Numbered from the stretch's first letter, positions 25,306-37,530 are shown. The stretch is DNA of 64,000 nucleotides from Acanthosepion esculentum (GCA_964036315.1 OZ038480.1:11251703-11315702); one strand, 5' to 3'. Notes: generated by a model not told the origin, from the letters alone. Translations and numbers: made by a program.

Positions 25306-25382
25306 ACCGGTTAATGTTTATAACTGGCTAATTAGGAAACTTGCCAAGTTTCCTAATTAACCAGTTATAAACATTAACCGGT
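25306..25382. repeat. 77-bp near-perfect palindrome
   Basis: Two 38-bp arms (outer end ACCGGTTAATG, inner end GGAAACTTG) are separated by a single C at 25344. The only mispairing is a C opposite an A (25328/25360), which is G/A when the arms are aligned. The structure could extrude as a cruciform or fold as a perfect hairpin RNA. No terminal repeats of a known transposon are evident. Confidence 0.95.
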
Positions 25383-25433
25383 TGTACACGTTGAGTAAAC
25401 AAATTTTTACCAGTTCTATGTAAATTTATGAAA

Positions 25434-25436
<3 letters not shown>

Positions 25437-25494
<58 letters not shown>
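25437..25494. repeat. (TA)n microsatellite
   Basis: About 58 bp of TA, 55 bp to the right of the 77-bp palindrome. Confidence 0.95.
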
Positions 25495-25498
<4 letters not shown>

Positions 25499-26094
25499 GA
25501 ACGCATTTTAAAATTAAAATAGAAAAGGAGGACGATTCATTCATGTATTTTCCACTTAATTTTTAAGAAGATCTTGGTGGTTTTTGAAAACCCTTAATTA
25601 CATCTTGTACTAAATTAGTTTTGAAGTTCAGTAACTTTACTGCACAGTTATCTCGGTAGCTATATATATTTTTTGTAATTACAAACAGATGTGCGATAAG
25701 AAGTGATCACCAACTTATCTTGGCTCAGAGATGACAAATTCGATCAGTGCCTTTTTGTTGGTTAAGTTGTTAAGTAAAAAATTTATCACAAATATTTCAG
25801 TTTTCTAAAATACTAAATTATTAAATTTTTTAAAGCATTCAGAACAAAACTTTGGTTTAAATTTCCAAACGATTTTTGCAAGAAAAAGAAAAAAAGTTCC
25901 CTATTGAGAAAACACTCAACATACAGAATTATTGTGTAAAATTAAAAACATTACAAAAGAGGTTAATAAAGTTTCCATTTTTAACTATGACCATACTAGA
26001 CTTCTCAAAATTGGACACCTTGACAAAACCAAAAAGAAAACAAAACTATTTTCAAATGAATATGACGCAGAAACGTTAAACTTAATTTTTAGAG

Positions 26095-26126
<32 letters not shown>

Positions 26127-28357
26127 AGGGGATTGGAAGAAAATCCGATAAAATTAAAAAGTTAAAGTTATGCTTTCGAAAGTTATGTTTACCGTCTACA
26201 TAAGGAAAGAAAAAAGAAAAGAAAAAGCATTCGGTACTTAAAATAAAAAATTAAAAGTGGTGGGGAAGGAAGGAAAAGAAATTTAAATAATTAGTAGAAA
26301 TATTTTCTAGGAATTCAATCCCTGTCTTCATTTATTATTTTTTTTTCGGAAATACACCTGCTGAAGGTTAATTTTTATCAAGAATTATATATGAAAACTG
26401 CAATAAACTAAAAATAGTGAATGTTTTGGAAACTTTTTTATTTGAAAAATAAGATGACATATGCGTATTTCAAAAAGAGACATTTTTTAATTTTAAATAG
26501 TTAAAAAGAAAAATATTCATATTTTCGGTTACACACTTTTCTTAAAAATGATGTCTTAATTCTGAAAATTACTTGTCTGAAATAGTGGTCCCATATGGAA
26601 TGTTATGACATGGAGTCAGTAATGTTGCTTTCATTTTTTAATCAGATATGGTCTGAAATGGTTTTTCTAATACTAAAAGAAACAAACTTACTCTCACAGC
26701 AAAGATAAATAGAAAGCTTTTTTTTGTTTTGTATTTTTATCAAGATTTCAAAATTCAAAATCATCTTGACTAACTACCACACATGCAGAAAAAGAAGTTC
26801 TAAACAGAAACTGGACAAAAAAAACAAGAGTAAATAAAGTAAACAGCCGAAAAAATCTTTTCGTTTTTTTTTTTTTTTTTCTTTCTTTCTTATGTCTCAG
26901 GTTTCGTTTCACGTTTCAATGACACTTGAGATTTTACGGTTGTCATCCACGATTTGAAAAAAAATTGAGCATTAATGTAAAAAAAACAAAAACAAAAAAA
27001 AACAATTGATCAAAATAATATATTTTGCTTTATTTTAGAAGAATTGCTGCGATTGTATATTTAACAATAAATAAGTAAATAATAAAAAAACCCTCATTTT
27101 TTTTGTCTACAAGAAGATTTAACGGGGGGGGGGGGAAGGATCCAAGGGTTCTTAAATAACACATTTAAAAAGGCGTAGGGGGGCATTAAAAATTAGAGCT
27201 TTAATTTTTGGTCTTATTTATAATTTATTTAATTTACATTAATTTTTTTTTTTTCACTGCCTCCCTATTTTTTTTTTCACGTACCAAAAGAATTTTTGAC
27301 AGCATTTTTCGTTACTTATCCATCTCAAGAGTGTTACGTTGATTAAAAAAAAGGCGGGGGTGAATAAAAGAGAAAAAGTACAGTGAAAATCGGGAGAAAG
27401 GTATTTTTCTCTTATTTATTTGGTCAGTTGGTTACATGACGAAATTAATTGGCAAGACAATGCTTATTGGAAGGTTTCAATATTTTTGTTTTAAATTCAA
27501 ATGTTACTTGCATTTAATTTAATTGTTAAAGAAAAGCAGAAATTATTGCATAAAACTTTAAAAACGGGACAGAAAAAGTAAAGTTTGTCTCATTTACTTC
27601 AAAGTTCGATTTGAGTCGAGAGGGAGAGATAAAAATAAAATGAATTTTTTTTTAAATAGAAGGGGAGAGAGAGAGAAAATAAAAGTAGGTTTTAATACAC
27701 TATAAAATATAAATTATAAATTTCCACTTTTAGTTTTACTTTTAAATTAAGAAAAAAAATGTAACTCATTTTTTATTCAGGGCTTACCGTTTACTTTAAA
27801 TTTCATAAGTTTGTTTTTGTTCACAAGATGAACAATTTAAAAAAAAAATTCATTGCTGTTCTTTCTCTCTTCGTTTATTTAAGTAAAGTCATATCTCACG
27901 AATTCAAAAAATAAAAGCAACATTCACATTTTCTAGTGATTTTAAGACATATTTAGAAATTCTTGGAAACGTTTGTTTCGACATGAAGTTAGCGTTTTCA
28001 AGGATAAACCATCAAAAATGGAAGAACAAAAACAAAAAAAACAAACAAGTAATTTGAGATAAACTCTTTTTTGCCGTTGAAATCAATTCAGAATAAAAAA
28101 CAAAAAACTTCTTTTTTTTCCCGTTGTTTAGTTTGGAAATCAATTCACAAAAAAACCCCAAAACTCACATTTTTCAATTTTCTTTTCAACCTTGCCTAAC
28201 TCATTCATTAATTTTTCATTGTTGCTGTGAAAACCAAAATAAAGAGTTATTAGAAAAAAGCATTAAGAATGTGCATATTCATAATCAGCAGACAGCATAT
28301 TTTTTTGCTGCAGATCCAACAAATATGGACACATAAAGCTACACTAATTTTACTTAC

Positions 28358-28480
28358 ATAAGAAAATCTTAGTATTGCTGTCGTCCCACGTCCCTTACTG
28401 TTTATTACCGTCTGCATCAAATCGCGTCGGCGTATAACGCGCGATGCATTCTGGGTACTTCACTTCCGCCGGTGATCTTC
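28358..28480 (-). promoter_or_regulatory. CpG-rich island with ETS- and ZNF143-like sites (candidate divergent promoter)
   Basis: In an otherwise CpG-poor region, 28380-28480 carries a cluster of CpGs (tcgcgtcggcg, acgcgcg). It has an ETS/GABP-like cacttccg (28461-28468) and a ZNF143/SBS-like gcattctgggta (28446-28457). Both are typical of housekeeping, often bidirectional, promoters. On minus, a consensus GTAAGT donor lies at 28357 and could end a 5' non-coding exon spliced to 10858 of the C15orf61 homologue. On plus, an ATG mini-exon begins at 28485. Motif matches are by eye. Confidence 0.45.
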
Positions 28481-28484
28481 AAGC

Positions 28485-28526
28485 ATGACTTCTAAAATAT
28501 ACCCACCACACAAGGTTATTAACCGG
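28485..28526 (+). CDS. Candidate first coding exon, unknown gene
   Basis: Fourteen codons, MTSKIYPPHKVINR, begin 17 bp after the ETS-like site and end exactly at a CGG|GTAATT donor in phase 0. The peptide is polar and not low-complexity. I do not recognise the protein, and no second exon could be identified downstream, which is the main weakness. Confidence 0.3.
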
Positions 28527-28529
28527 GTA

Positions 28530-30830
28530 ATTTTTTTTTTTTACGAGAACTAAAGAATTGTAAGTTTTTAGTAATATCCACAACATATTTACTTAAATCT
28601 AAAAAAAAACAACATATTTCTTCGAGCGGCTGGTTTTATCAATTTGTGAAATCAGAGATACCCTTTAAATTACACATTTTTTGTGTAAAAACTTCTACCT
28701 GACCACGACAACAAGAACAAACACAAAAAAACTAAAAAAACACCACCACCATTTAACAACAACAACAACAATGATGAATATTCTTGAAAATTATTAATTT
28801 GCAATTTCTTTCTACGAACAATAAGTATCTATCCTAACCCGAATGATTTGTTTTGAATTAAATTAAATTACTTGGTTGTTTCACACACGAACGGCTACCC
28901 TAGACTAGTTTCAAAGTCAAACTTAAGATTTGGAACAAGAAAGGCCATAAGAATGTCATCTACTGCAAAAGCAAAAGTAAAACCGATTTGCTCTCTCTCT
29001 AGTATTACTCCACAGTTCGATATCAAATGATTAGTTATTTTATTTATGAAGCATAGTTTTTAATTTTAGATATAGCTCAAGGCTACGAGTATGAAGCGCT
29101 TAGTGTGGATCCAACTCACTACTACTTTAAAGTCTGTAAAATTAGATTACGACGGAGGGGAGTGGGAAAATTATATTACAGCTGATTCTGTTTCCTTCAA
29201 GTCGCGTTAATACTCTTTGAAGAAAAAACATGAATCCATCTTCCAACCATAGGTCAACTCAGCAGGGTAGACTTGGCTCTCTTGCCTTAAGTGGCAACCA
29301 TAGAAGGAAAATTGAATTAAGTTCATGTCTTTCCTGGATGTCATATCTTACTTAGCCTTTTGACATTATTCCGGGTAGGTTTAAAATCCGTGATAATCGA
29401 ATATGGAGATTTCGTGGTTTATTGGGCACCATAATTCATCCGAAAAGTGTGGCTGGTGTTTTTTTTTTCTATTTCGGACTCTTTTCTTGGTTTCAGGTGA
29501 CAATTTTAATATAAATTATCCGATGTCTGAGTACCTTCGGCTTTCATAAGCTATTATCATAGATTTTTTTGTTGACATTCAAAATATTGCGTGTTCACGC
29601 GTCGTGTCCATCATTATTTTTTCTTTAAAGTATTGCGTCTTCATGCTTCATTCGTGTCGTTTGCCTTTTCATTTTGTTATATATGAAATATATTTAGTAA
29701 ATTTGTTTGATTAAATTTTGTTTGTAGCATCCCGCTACCACTTTCTTATCAATGTTGATTTTGTACAATTTTGTGCAAAAGGTGGATCAGAAAGCCTACT
29801 CAGCTTAGTAAATATTTTCAGGAAATATCAGCTTCTAATTGGTCAATAAACACACAAGTGGGCGTTGCAATCCACCCACGTACAAATATTTTTCCAGCGC
29901 GTGACCAAGTCAAGTTTTCCCGCCATTTTCTGTGAACCTGTAACGTGATTACATTATTTATAAATAGCAGACACAAGATTGCTGCTTTCTCTTCTCTACT
30001 CTTCGCTTTTCCTGCGACGATGTGACCTTAAGGATTCTCGTTTCGACCATGGGCGGTCAGACGTTAAAAGCATATTCACGCATGCACGTACGTACGAACT
30101 TTCCCAACCTACATTATAAACATACGAAACAATTCCAAACAAGGAACAAGAACTTTTCTTTTTGAAATATTCTTCTAAAGCTACAGTTTATTCAGCATTT
30201 CTCAGCTTTATAATTAATTCAACTTTTGTGAGCCCAGATAAAAATATTTCACAGTCTAAGGGACATAACACCAATAGAACTTTAACTTCTACGAATGTAC
30301 ATCAATACACAAAATAAATACAAATGTTATTGTTTTAAAACCATTTTGTTCCTTCATGTATTTCATGTTTTGTGGTATTTTACGTTAAATATAAATTGTG
30401 TGGTCATGTTATTCACGCAGCCATAAACAGACGTCTACAGATGGTCCATTCATACTAACATACCACTACATGTTGATGTTACGTGGTTTGTTTTTCATTA
30501 TCAATGCCTCTAGTATTTGTAGTCGCTTAAAGAGTTTTATGTGATTTTGTAATTTTATTCTTTTGTTGTTGTGTTGATTGGTGATCAGATATACGATTTA
30601 ATTGAACTATTCGTTAACAATTAGATCTATAATGAACAATAAAGATTTTATAATAGTCATTTGCATGTTATCGGGATGTATTGAAATATCTGCATAAAAA
30701 ATGCATGCGTTCCTGTCAAAGAGAATTTTTGTAAATGCTTTATTTGTATTTTCCATATTTTCTCTTATGTAATGCTTTTGAAAAACATGTTTGTATTGGA
30801 AAATATCAAGTTAATGTTGAAATAATAATT
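28530..30830. other. Non-coding stretch with a TATA-containing block
   Basis: No exon was identified. At about 29840-30060 a higher-GC block contains ttcccgccatttt, then atttataaatagcag (TATA-like, 29956-29970), then a pyrimidine-rich ttctcttctctactcttcg. This looks like a core promoter or an LTR U3/R boundary. A tgtagcatcccgctacc start-like sequence at about 29726 would suit an LTR, but no matching end was found. Confidence 0.3.
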
Positions 30831-30835
30831 TCCTC

Positions 30836-30836
<1 letters not shown>

Positions 30837-30897
<61 letters not shown>

Positions 30898-30922
30898 TAA
30901 ATATAATTAATAGTAATAATTA

Positions 30923-30990
<68 letters not shown>
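30837..30990. repeat. Two (TA)n arrays
   Basis: TA runs at 30837-30891 and 30927-30990 are separated by 35 bp of unique AT sequence. The second is the left neighbour of the hairpin at 30992-31139. Confidence 0.95.
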
Positions 30991-30991
<1 letters not shown>

Positions 30992-30995
<4 letters not shown>

Positions 30996-31137
30996 AGTTG
31001 ATTGGTAATGCGTACGGATAATTCCAATGAGGATATAAAAGCCCGAGATTAATTATTACTAGCTCTGTTTATTACATTGAGCTCTCGGGCTTTTATATCC
31101 TCATTGGAATTATCTGTACGCATTACCAATTAACTTT

Positions 31138-31139
<2 letters not shown>
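30992..31139. mobile_element. (TA)n-flanked hairpin element H3
   Basis: Two 57-bp arms (30992-31048 and 31083-31139; inner end aaaagcccgaga) pair with only two mismatches, both G/A. The loop is 34 bp. Long (TA)n arrays begin immediately outside both arms, so the whole looks like a foldback unit sitting inside one TA microsatellite. Confidence 0.85.

Positions 31140-31210
<71 letters not shown>
31140..31210. repeat. (TA)n microsatellite
   Basis: About 70 bp of TA, the right flank of hairpin H3. Confidence 0.95.
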
Positions 31211-31212
<2 letters not shown>

Positions 31213-31766
31213 GACCAATCCAAATTCATAAATAATTATATTGGATATACTACAACATGCTTAACTCACGTTACATGTCTCTGACCATAGGTCAGTTACG
31301 TTTCATTTAAATACACACGGAGATCTACCAAACTCCACCGCAACATATTCATTGCTAATAAAAATATAATAGCCCCATTCACACATCAAAAGGATAAACA
31401 TAATGGAAGTATTGTTAATAAAAAAAGAAAAAGCCAACACTCAATAATATCAACTATGAACACGGCCATAATGTGCTGACTGTGTTTGTAAAATAAAACA
31501 TTCCTATTCTAGATACATACATTAAACAATATATATATTCAGTTAAGAGTACAAATAAAATCATCTTTGATGATGGCAAAAAAATGTGTAGTAGAAAGCG
31601 CTTGGACATACAGAAGATTAGGACAATTTCTGCATGATACATGTACAGAAAAGAAGAAAATTATAAGATCACAAAAAAAAAGAAAAAAAATGAAATAAAA
31701 AAAACTTAACCGCAGTACCTTGTCATTCGTTTTTAATGAAACTGGAATAAAAAAGGGATTACTGCT

Positions 31767-31769
<3 letters not shown>

Positions 31770-31830
<61 letters not shown>
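31770..31830. repeat. (TA)n microsatellite
   Basis: About 60 bp of TA. It begins the a-b...a'-b repeat arrangement that extends to 32292. Confidence 0.95.
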
Positions 31831-31833
<3 letters not shown>

Positions 31834-32017
31834 AAGACATTTTTATGTTTAACATTCTTTTTTAGATCTTTAAATAATTGTTGGACTTTGTCTATTCCAT
31901 AATGTGTGACGTCATTTGTTTACATTTGATACGCCATGAGCAGTTATGAATGTACGTGAGAGATTCATGGAAGATTGAAGTTTATAAGCAGTAATTTCGA
32001 CCTTGCCAACCGTACGA

Positions 32018-32261
32018 TCCTCTGTGGCCGAATCGGTTAAGGCACGTCTGGCTATATGACGGTTCCGTATAGAATACAGGTTCGAATCGTGTCGGAGGAC
32101 GAATATTTTCTATGAAAATCTCTCGGACATTCAGGCTGGTAAATGTTGTTTAATACTGTTTATTATAAACAGAGCATTTACTTAAATACTTGTATCTATA
32201 AAAAGAATGTTAAACATAAAAATGTCTTTAAATAATTGTTGGACTTTGTCCATTTCATAAT

Positions 32262-32262
<1 letters not shown>
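32018..32262 (+). mobile_element. tRNA-Ser-like SINE head or pseudo-tRNA
   Basis: The first 83 nt (32018-32100) fold like a class II tRNA. A 7-bp acceptor stem is formed by TCCTCTG and CGGAGGA. There is an A box (tggccgaatcggttaagg), a long variable arm and a B box (ggttcgaatc). The sequence resembles tRNA-Ser, but the anticodon arm has only 4 pairs (CGTC/GACG) around a 9-nt loop and the T stem has a G:G mismatch. A functional tRNA is therefore unlikely. A non-tRNA body follows, as in a SINE. Confidence 0.6.
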
Positions 32263-32493
<231 letters not shown>

Positions 32494-32559
32494 TTTAGAA
32501 ATCAAGTTAAACGGTCATTTGATAAACATCGCCTGAGGATACTGTAAGGTTGAAACCAA

Positions 32560-33930
32560 GGTAGCAGATTCAACTGACCTCCTGATTTTTAAAGTTAAAA
32601 GCTCCACATATTTACTTTTATTTTATTTTTCACACGTGGATTGAGCACTTTTTAATACTACTGTCTCCTGGTCTTATTCAACTCTGACCATTAACCTTTT
32701 ATGTGTGTCTGTATATATATATATTCACTTTTTAAAAATCTAGTAACATCTAATTTTTGTAACGATACAGTTAAAATAAAAATTAAGCGTTCAAACTTAA
32801 CGTGAGTTACGTTTCATCTCGCTAATGTCGATGTCCCTCTGTAATAAAATTAATTTTCTAATGACGCCGGTCCCTTGGTGAAACATGTCGAAATAAAAAC
32901 TCTCTAAATTTTCCCTTTCTCACACATCCCCACACATTTGGTGGCCGTTTATAAGATGAATAAAAAAAATGATTCTAGGCTTTTAGTTATGCTTTATAGA
33001 TACTTGTCAAATACGTCATATGCATTGAAAAGTATTGCGTATGGCCGGTACTCACAAATCACAGAGCACATTATGATGGTTTGAGCTTTCGTGTTGACAG
33101 TGTACCCGATGGCATATTACACTAAAGTGAACGCCAATTCTTTAAAATTCTTTAAAATTGGATCATGTAAAACAGCAGAGTATTGCTATTCGATACCACG
33201 CAAAATTTCGAATACTGGTTGTGAAGGGGAATTAACATGCACTAGCACTTTCTTTAATCTGACCTTTGAACCCACACGGTATTCATCCGTAGTAAGACAA
33301 TTTATTTAACTTTCCGTATATAAGAATCAGTCTTTTATAATTAATTTATAAACACGCCTATCATTTTGTTATTATTTCTTTTTTGTTTTGACTATATACC
33401 TGGAGACATTAATATTAATATTAATAAATAATAATTAATATTAATAGTAATAAATAATAATTAATATTAATAAATAATAATTAATATTATGCTTGCTTTG
33501 TAATTTTTATATTTACCGCATATAATGATTTTTTACTACAAATTTTAGTTTGGATGTTCGGGTGGTGTAACAGATATCGACGCAAAAAGTGAAACCAATG
33601 AACCGTGTTCATGTAACAGAGAGAGAGGCATACCTCCCCCCACATGAATGCACACACGCAAATATAACTTTTATTGACTGGAAATGGAAATAGTGTGTAT
33701 ATATCAAAAAGATGTTTGTTTACCGATGAGAAACACGATCTCAGGGCAGGAGGCGATGTTTTAAACCTGGATCACTAGTAAACAATGGGGATGGGTGAGA
33801 TACTTGGTTTTGTTTAACAGTATTTGTTTTGATTAAAAGGTTGAATCAATGTTTAGATATCCCAAAGTATAATTTTGGTGAAGCGAGAAGAACTCGTGAT
33901 TGAGATAAGGTAAATAATTGGAGAATAGGG
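32560..33930. other. Intergenic, no gene recognised
   Basis: Contains an AATATTAAT-type minisatellite at 33412-33490 (taatattaataaataataat units). Otherwise I see only unassigned AT-rich sequence. Confidence 0.45.
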
Positions 33931-33936
33931 TTACAT

Positions 33937-34545
33937 GTCAAAGGATAGTTTTTGGCACTTTGGAAATCGCATGATTAGTTGAGGCTCGTGGTAGCTGCGT
34001 GCCAGGCAGAGGGTCAATTGTCATCAGCTGATCCTTTTTCTATATTAACTCGAGATTTTGCTAATAAGGAAGAGTCTGTCGTCGAAAGAGTCGGGGGAAA
34101 GAGACTGTCGTCGAGAGAGTCGCGAGACTGTCGTCGCAGTGAGTTGGGAGAATTTTGGAGGAGAGAAAGAAGACTGTCCCCTGTTCTGAGAAGTCTGTAT
34201 GAGACTGGACTATTAGTCATAAACCTACCCCAGGCGATTCAATATGCGTTTATCACACACAGACCCTCTCTCTGTTGGGAATTCGCTGGATGCATTTTGT
34301 CTTTTTTTTTCATTTATCTTAAATGTTTTTATTCTCCCTATAATCTCTGTTTTGATGTTATTTTCTTAAATAAACGACATCAATATTTCCCCCATTGTTG
34401 TCCGGCTTCTGCAGATATTATTTCTTGTTTTATTTTGCCACAATCTAATCTTCCTAGCGCCAACTCTCACAGCCGTGTCTACATCCCCAGTCGACCGTGA
34501 ACGTATGGACAACACCCCGCTTACTGGATCTAAAAACTAACACAC
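33937..34545 (+). mobile_element. Possible LTR with primer-binding site
   Basis: A block of higher GC has gagactgtcgtcg-type internal repeats (34074-34140) and an AATAAA at about 34368. It is followed at about 34549 by tgggcagcgagcgggac, which starts with TGG as a tRNA primer-binding site does. This suggests a 5' LTR and leader, but the left boundary is uncertain, no partner LTR is seen, and no gag or pol follows. The 173-codon open frame here does not look like a protein. Confidence 0.25.
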
Positions 34546-35710
34546 CGTGGGCAGCGAGCGGGACTTGACCAGTTGACCGGTCGAAATAATCTCAGGGAGC
34601 GTACGGCCAGTTACCCCTAAGTTCGGTTCAGACCGAGTGGACACCTCAACCCAAAGAGGAAGACGCCGGAGGTTGAGGGGCTGGGGACGAAGTGTTAGAT
34701 TCAAATTCTGGGCAAAGCCGTTGCATTCACTTTCGTACTATTGGATAAAGGCAAGATTCCGTCTCTTCAGAATTTTACTCGAAACGCATATCTGCTCTGT
34801 TTCGTATACGAAACGTAAACAAAGCAATTTCTAAAGAATAAATGGATTTTATTTTCTTTAATACGACATATTTTTATTACTTCAAAAATTATTTTTAGTG
34901 GATCCCCGTATTTGAATAGGTTCTCCGTTTTTTTTTTAAGGTTTGCTCGAATACGGTAGCCAGTAGGCGAAATAAATACTGTTTAAAATTGACGGAGCAT
35001 CTACTCAAATACGGATATTCACTAAAATTACATTTGAAGTAAAGAAATAACAGAATATATTGAAATAGATTAATTTCCGTATTTCTTCCTGATTTCCTGG
35101 TTATTGCAAATATAATGAAAGATACTAACTTGTCTATGATTTCGCATGAACAAATTGCAATAAATGGAAAGTAATATCATTTTATGCATACTGTTAGATT
35201 TGTCTCACAAACAATATTTGTCGGACTCATATGAGTCTGAGTAAAAAGAATAAAAAAATGAACTTTAAACAAACAACAATTAATAAATGTATTAACAAGA
35301 CTCGTTACAGACGGATAAAGAAAGAAACGAAGTTGAAGTTATGAACAGTTCAATACAATCTTCAGGGTGTGTCTCTGAAGTACTTACATGTCTCGTGTCT
35401 ATCGGAGTGAACCGAAACGTGTCTTGCCGCTCCAAAAGTCAAAGTCTTTCAAATATTAAGCCGCCTGTGATTATCGTCAGACAGACACAATATCCATTGA
35501 TTTAGTTTTGAAAGTGTATTATCAAAACGTCTAAGATATTCATATTCAATGATTGTTTTTCGGTCTAACATCCCCGTTTTTGCCGTATCACTTTCATCTT
35601 GTCTCCATCATTTTCAGTAACGGCTGATATGCTCCGCTCGAAATTTCTGAGTTGCTTACTCCCATTTTCCCTTTATATTGACAACGAACTTATACATAGA
35701 AAATTAATAA

Positions 35711-36300
35711 CTAATTTCTGTTTGGATTTCTTTGATAAGAGTTAACGTTATTTACACTATTGTCCCCATCTTTGTTGTTGTTACCACATTGATGTACCAC
35801 ATCAGGTACGTACCAATTCAATAATTTCTGTCCAGATTTCTGGGATAAGGAGTTATCATTATTTACACTATTCGTAATCTGACTATTGTCCCCATCTTTG
35901 TTGTTGTTACCACATTGATGTACCACATCAGGTACATACCAATTCAATAATTTCTGTCCAGATTTCTGGGATAAGGAGTTATCATTATTTACACTATTCG
36001 TAATCTGACTATTGTCCCCATCTTTGTTGTTGTTACCACATTGATGTACCACATCAGGTACATACCAATTCAATAATTTCTGTCCAGATTTCTGGGATAA
36101 GGAGTTATCATTATTTACACTATTCGTAATCTGACTATTGTCCCCATCTTTGTTGTTGTTACCACATTGATGTACCACATCAGGTACGTACCAATTCGAT
36201 AATTTCTGTCTGGATTTCTGGGACTGTGACTTCCGATATTCACCAGGTGTATATCGATCCGGGTAACCTACAGGGAATTCCGATCTGAACACACTCTACG
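35711..36300 (-). repeat. 126-bp tandem array (R1-related), open in one frame
   Basis: Three full 126-bp units and two partial ones lie head to tail (unit starts near 35815, 35941, 36067). Because 126 is divisible by three and no stop arises, the minus strand stays open for 193 codons, repeating a 42-residue Asn/Asp-rich block (NNNKDGDNSQITNSVNNDNS). The DNA is related to repeat R1: it shares gatggggacaatagt and gtaaataatg with 61697-61955 and 7668-7755, and is preceded on minus by a similar gttcagatcggaattcc leader. I regard it as a tandem expansion of a transposable-element end, not a gene, though expression cannot be excluded. Confidence 0.7.
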
Positions 36301-36394
36301 GGTGTGAACTTTTCTCGTTCCACTACCCATGTCTTGAAATATCTCATCTAGTTCTTGTTTTTAGCACTGCTTATTTATTGCTCGCCCTATTCCC

Positions 36395-36440
36395 ACTGAG
36401 TACTCACTACCCGGCCCAGGGATTGAACTCACAATTACTA
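36395..36440 (-). mobile_element. tRNA-like B-box segment (SINE remnant)
   Basis: The minus strand reads tgagttcaatccctgggccg, a good polymerase III B box in a T-arm-like context. No A box could be placed with confidence. Probably a decayed SINE head. Confidence 0.35.
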
Positions 36441-36944
36441 TATCAATAAGATTAATATCTAGTTTAATTTTTATTCAGTATCAAATTTTGATTTTTCACT
36501 GAATAGCCTATCATGTACATCGTGTTGCGGGTCTCTGATGATACATGTCAATGAGTTGGAAATTTCTAGAGGTTGGTTAGCATTCTGGGATCGAGAATTT
36601 CTCATGTAGAAATTAAAAACGATAGGTTTAACTCAGTTATACATATGAAGTTAAGTCCTAATCATTAACTTTGTCTATGCTTATATTCTTATGAAACGAA
36701 TTAAATAAAGAAACACGACCCAAATAAATACCTTCTAAAAATAAATACCTTCTAAAAATAAATACTCCCCTTTAAAAATGCTGAAAGAGAGCGATGATTT
36801 AGAATTGAAATTCCATCATTTGTGTTCGTTACGAAATGTCGAGAACTGCACAATTTCTATTCCAGAAAATAATAGAGCCATGATATTTCTAGACTACTCT
36901 AAGCTTACTAAGTAATTACTAAGCGTTTGCTTGGTGCTTAAATA

Positions 36945-37530
36945 GTTGGTTTGGTTTGGTTTGTTTTGTTTTACGGCATATCAACACCTCAATGGGTCAT
37001 TTAATGCCGACAACTTTTTTTTTCCTGGTAATATTTTTGTTTTGTCAAAAATCTATGTCTTAATATTTTTTTCCTCAAAAATGTATAGCTGGTAATATTT
37101 TTTCTCAAAACGTATATTTTTCCAAAAAAAGTATAGCTGGTAATATTATTTTTTCAAAAAACGTATAGCTGGTAATATCATTTTTTCAAAAACGTATAGC
37201 CGGCAACACTATTCTTTCAAAAAAAAAAAAAAAAAAAAAGAAAAAAGAAAGTGTATAGCTGGCAATATTTTTTTTTCAAAAACATACAGCTGGCAACATT
37301 ATTTTTTCAAAAACGTATAGCTGGTAATATTTTTTCAAAAACGTATAGCTGGTAATATTATTTTTTTTTCAAAAACGTACAGCTGGCAACATTATTTTTT
37401 CAAAAACGTATTATCAGAGGCCTTGCTGTTGGACGTAATTTATCGTAATGCCCAGGACGCGGATGTAGTTTATCGTTATACCCAGGACGCGGATGTAGTT
37501 TATCGTCGTATCCAGGACGAACTTAAATAG
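36945..37530 (+). repeat. Dispersed repeat R2, copy 1
   Basis: Opens with ggcatatcaacacctcaatg and tcatttaatgccgac. It continues as an AT-rich tandem array of about 28-31 bp (cgtatagctggtaatat + T-run + caaaaa; about 9 units, 37080-37400). It ends with 30-bp GC-richer units (cccaggacgcggatgtagtt, 37437-37520). The non-repetitive middle segment found in other copies is deleted. No protein homology. Confidence 0.75.

Larger units (their letters stand above)
23900..28350. other. AT-rich stretch without recognisable gene
   Basis: No exon or transposon could be recognised. It contains the 77-bp palindrome (25306-25382), a (TA)n array (25437-25494), a poly(A) tract (26095-26124), a G-run (27124-27134) and many short A or T runs. 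Confidence 0.45.

Noticed and set aside
29080..29130. Minus-strand B-box-like gagttggatccac
   Set aside because: No A box at the right distance and no matching body; a chance match.
32018..32100. Functional tRNA-Ser gene
   Set aside because: Acceptor stem and both boxes are good, but the anticodon arm has 4 pairs and a 9-nt loop, and the T stem has a G:G mismatch; a SINE head or pseudo-tRNA is more likely.
33979..34500. 173-codon open frame
   Set aside because: Crosses LTR-like sequence with an internal AATAAA; composition changes abruptly and there is no recognisable domain.
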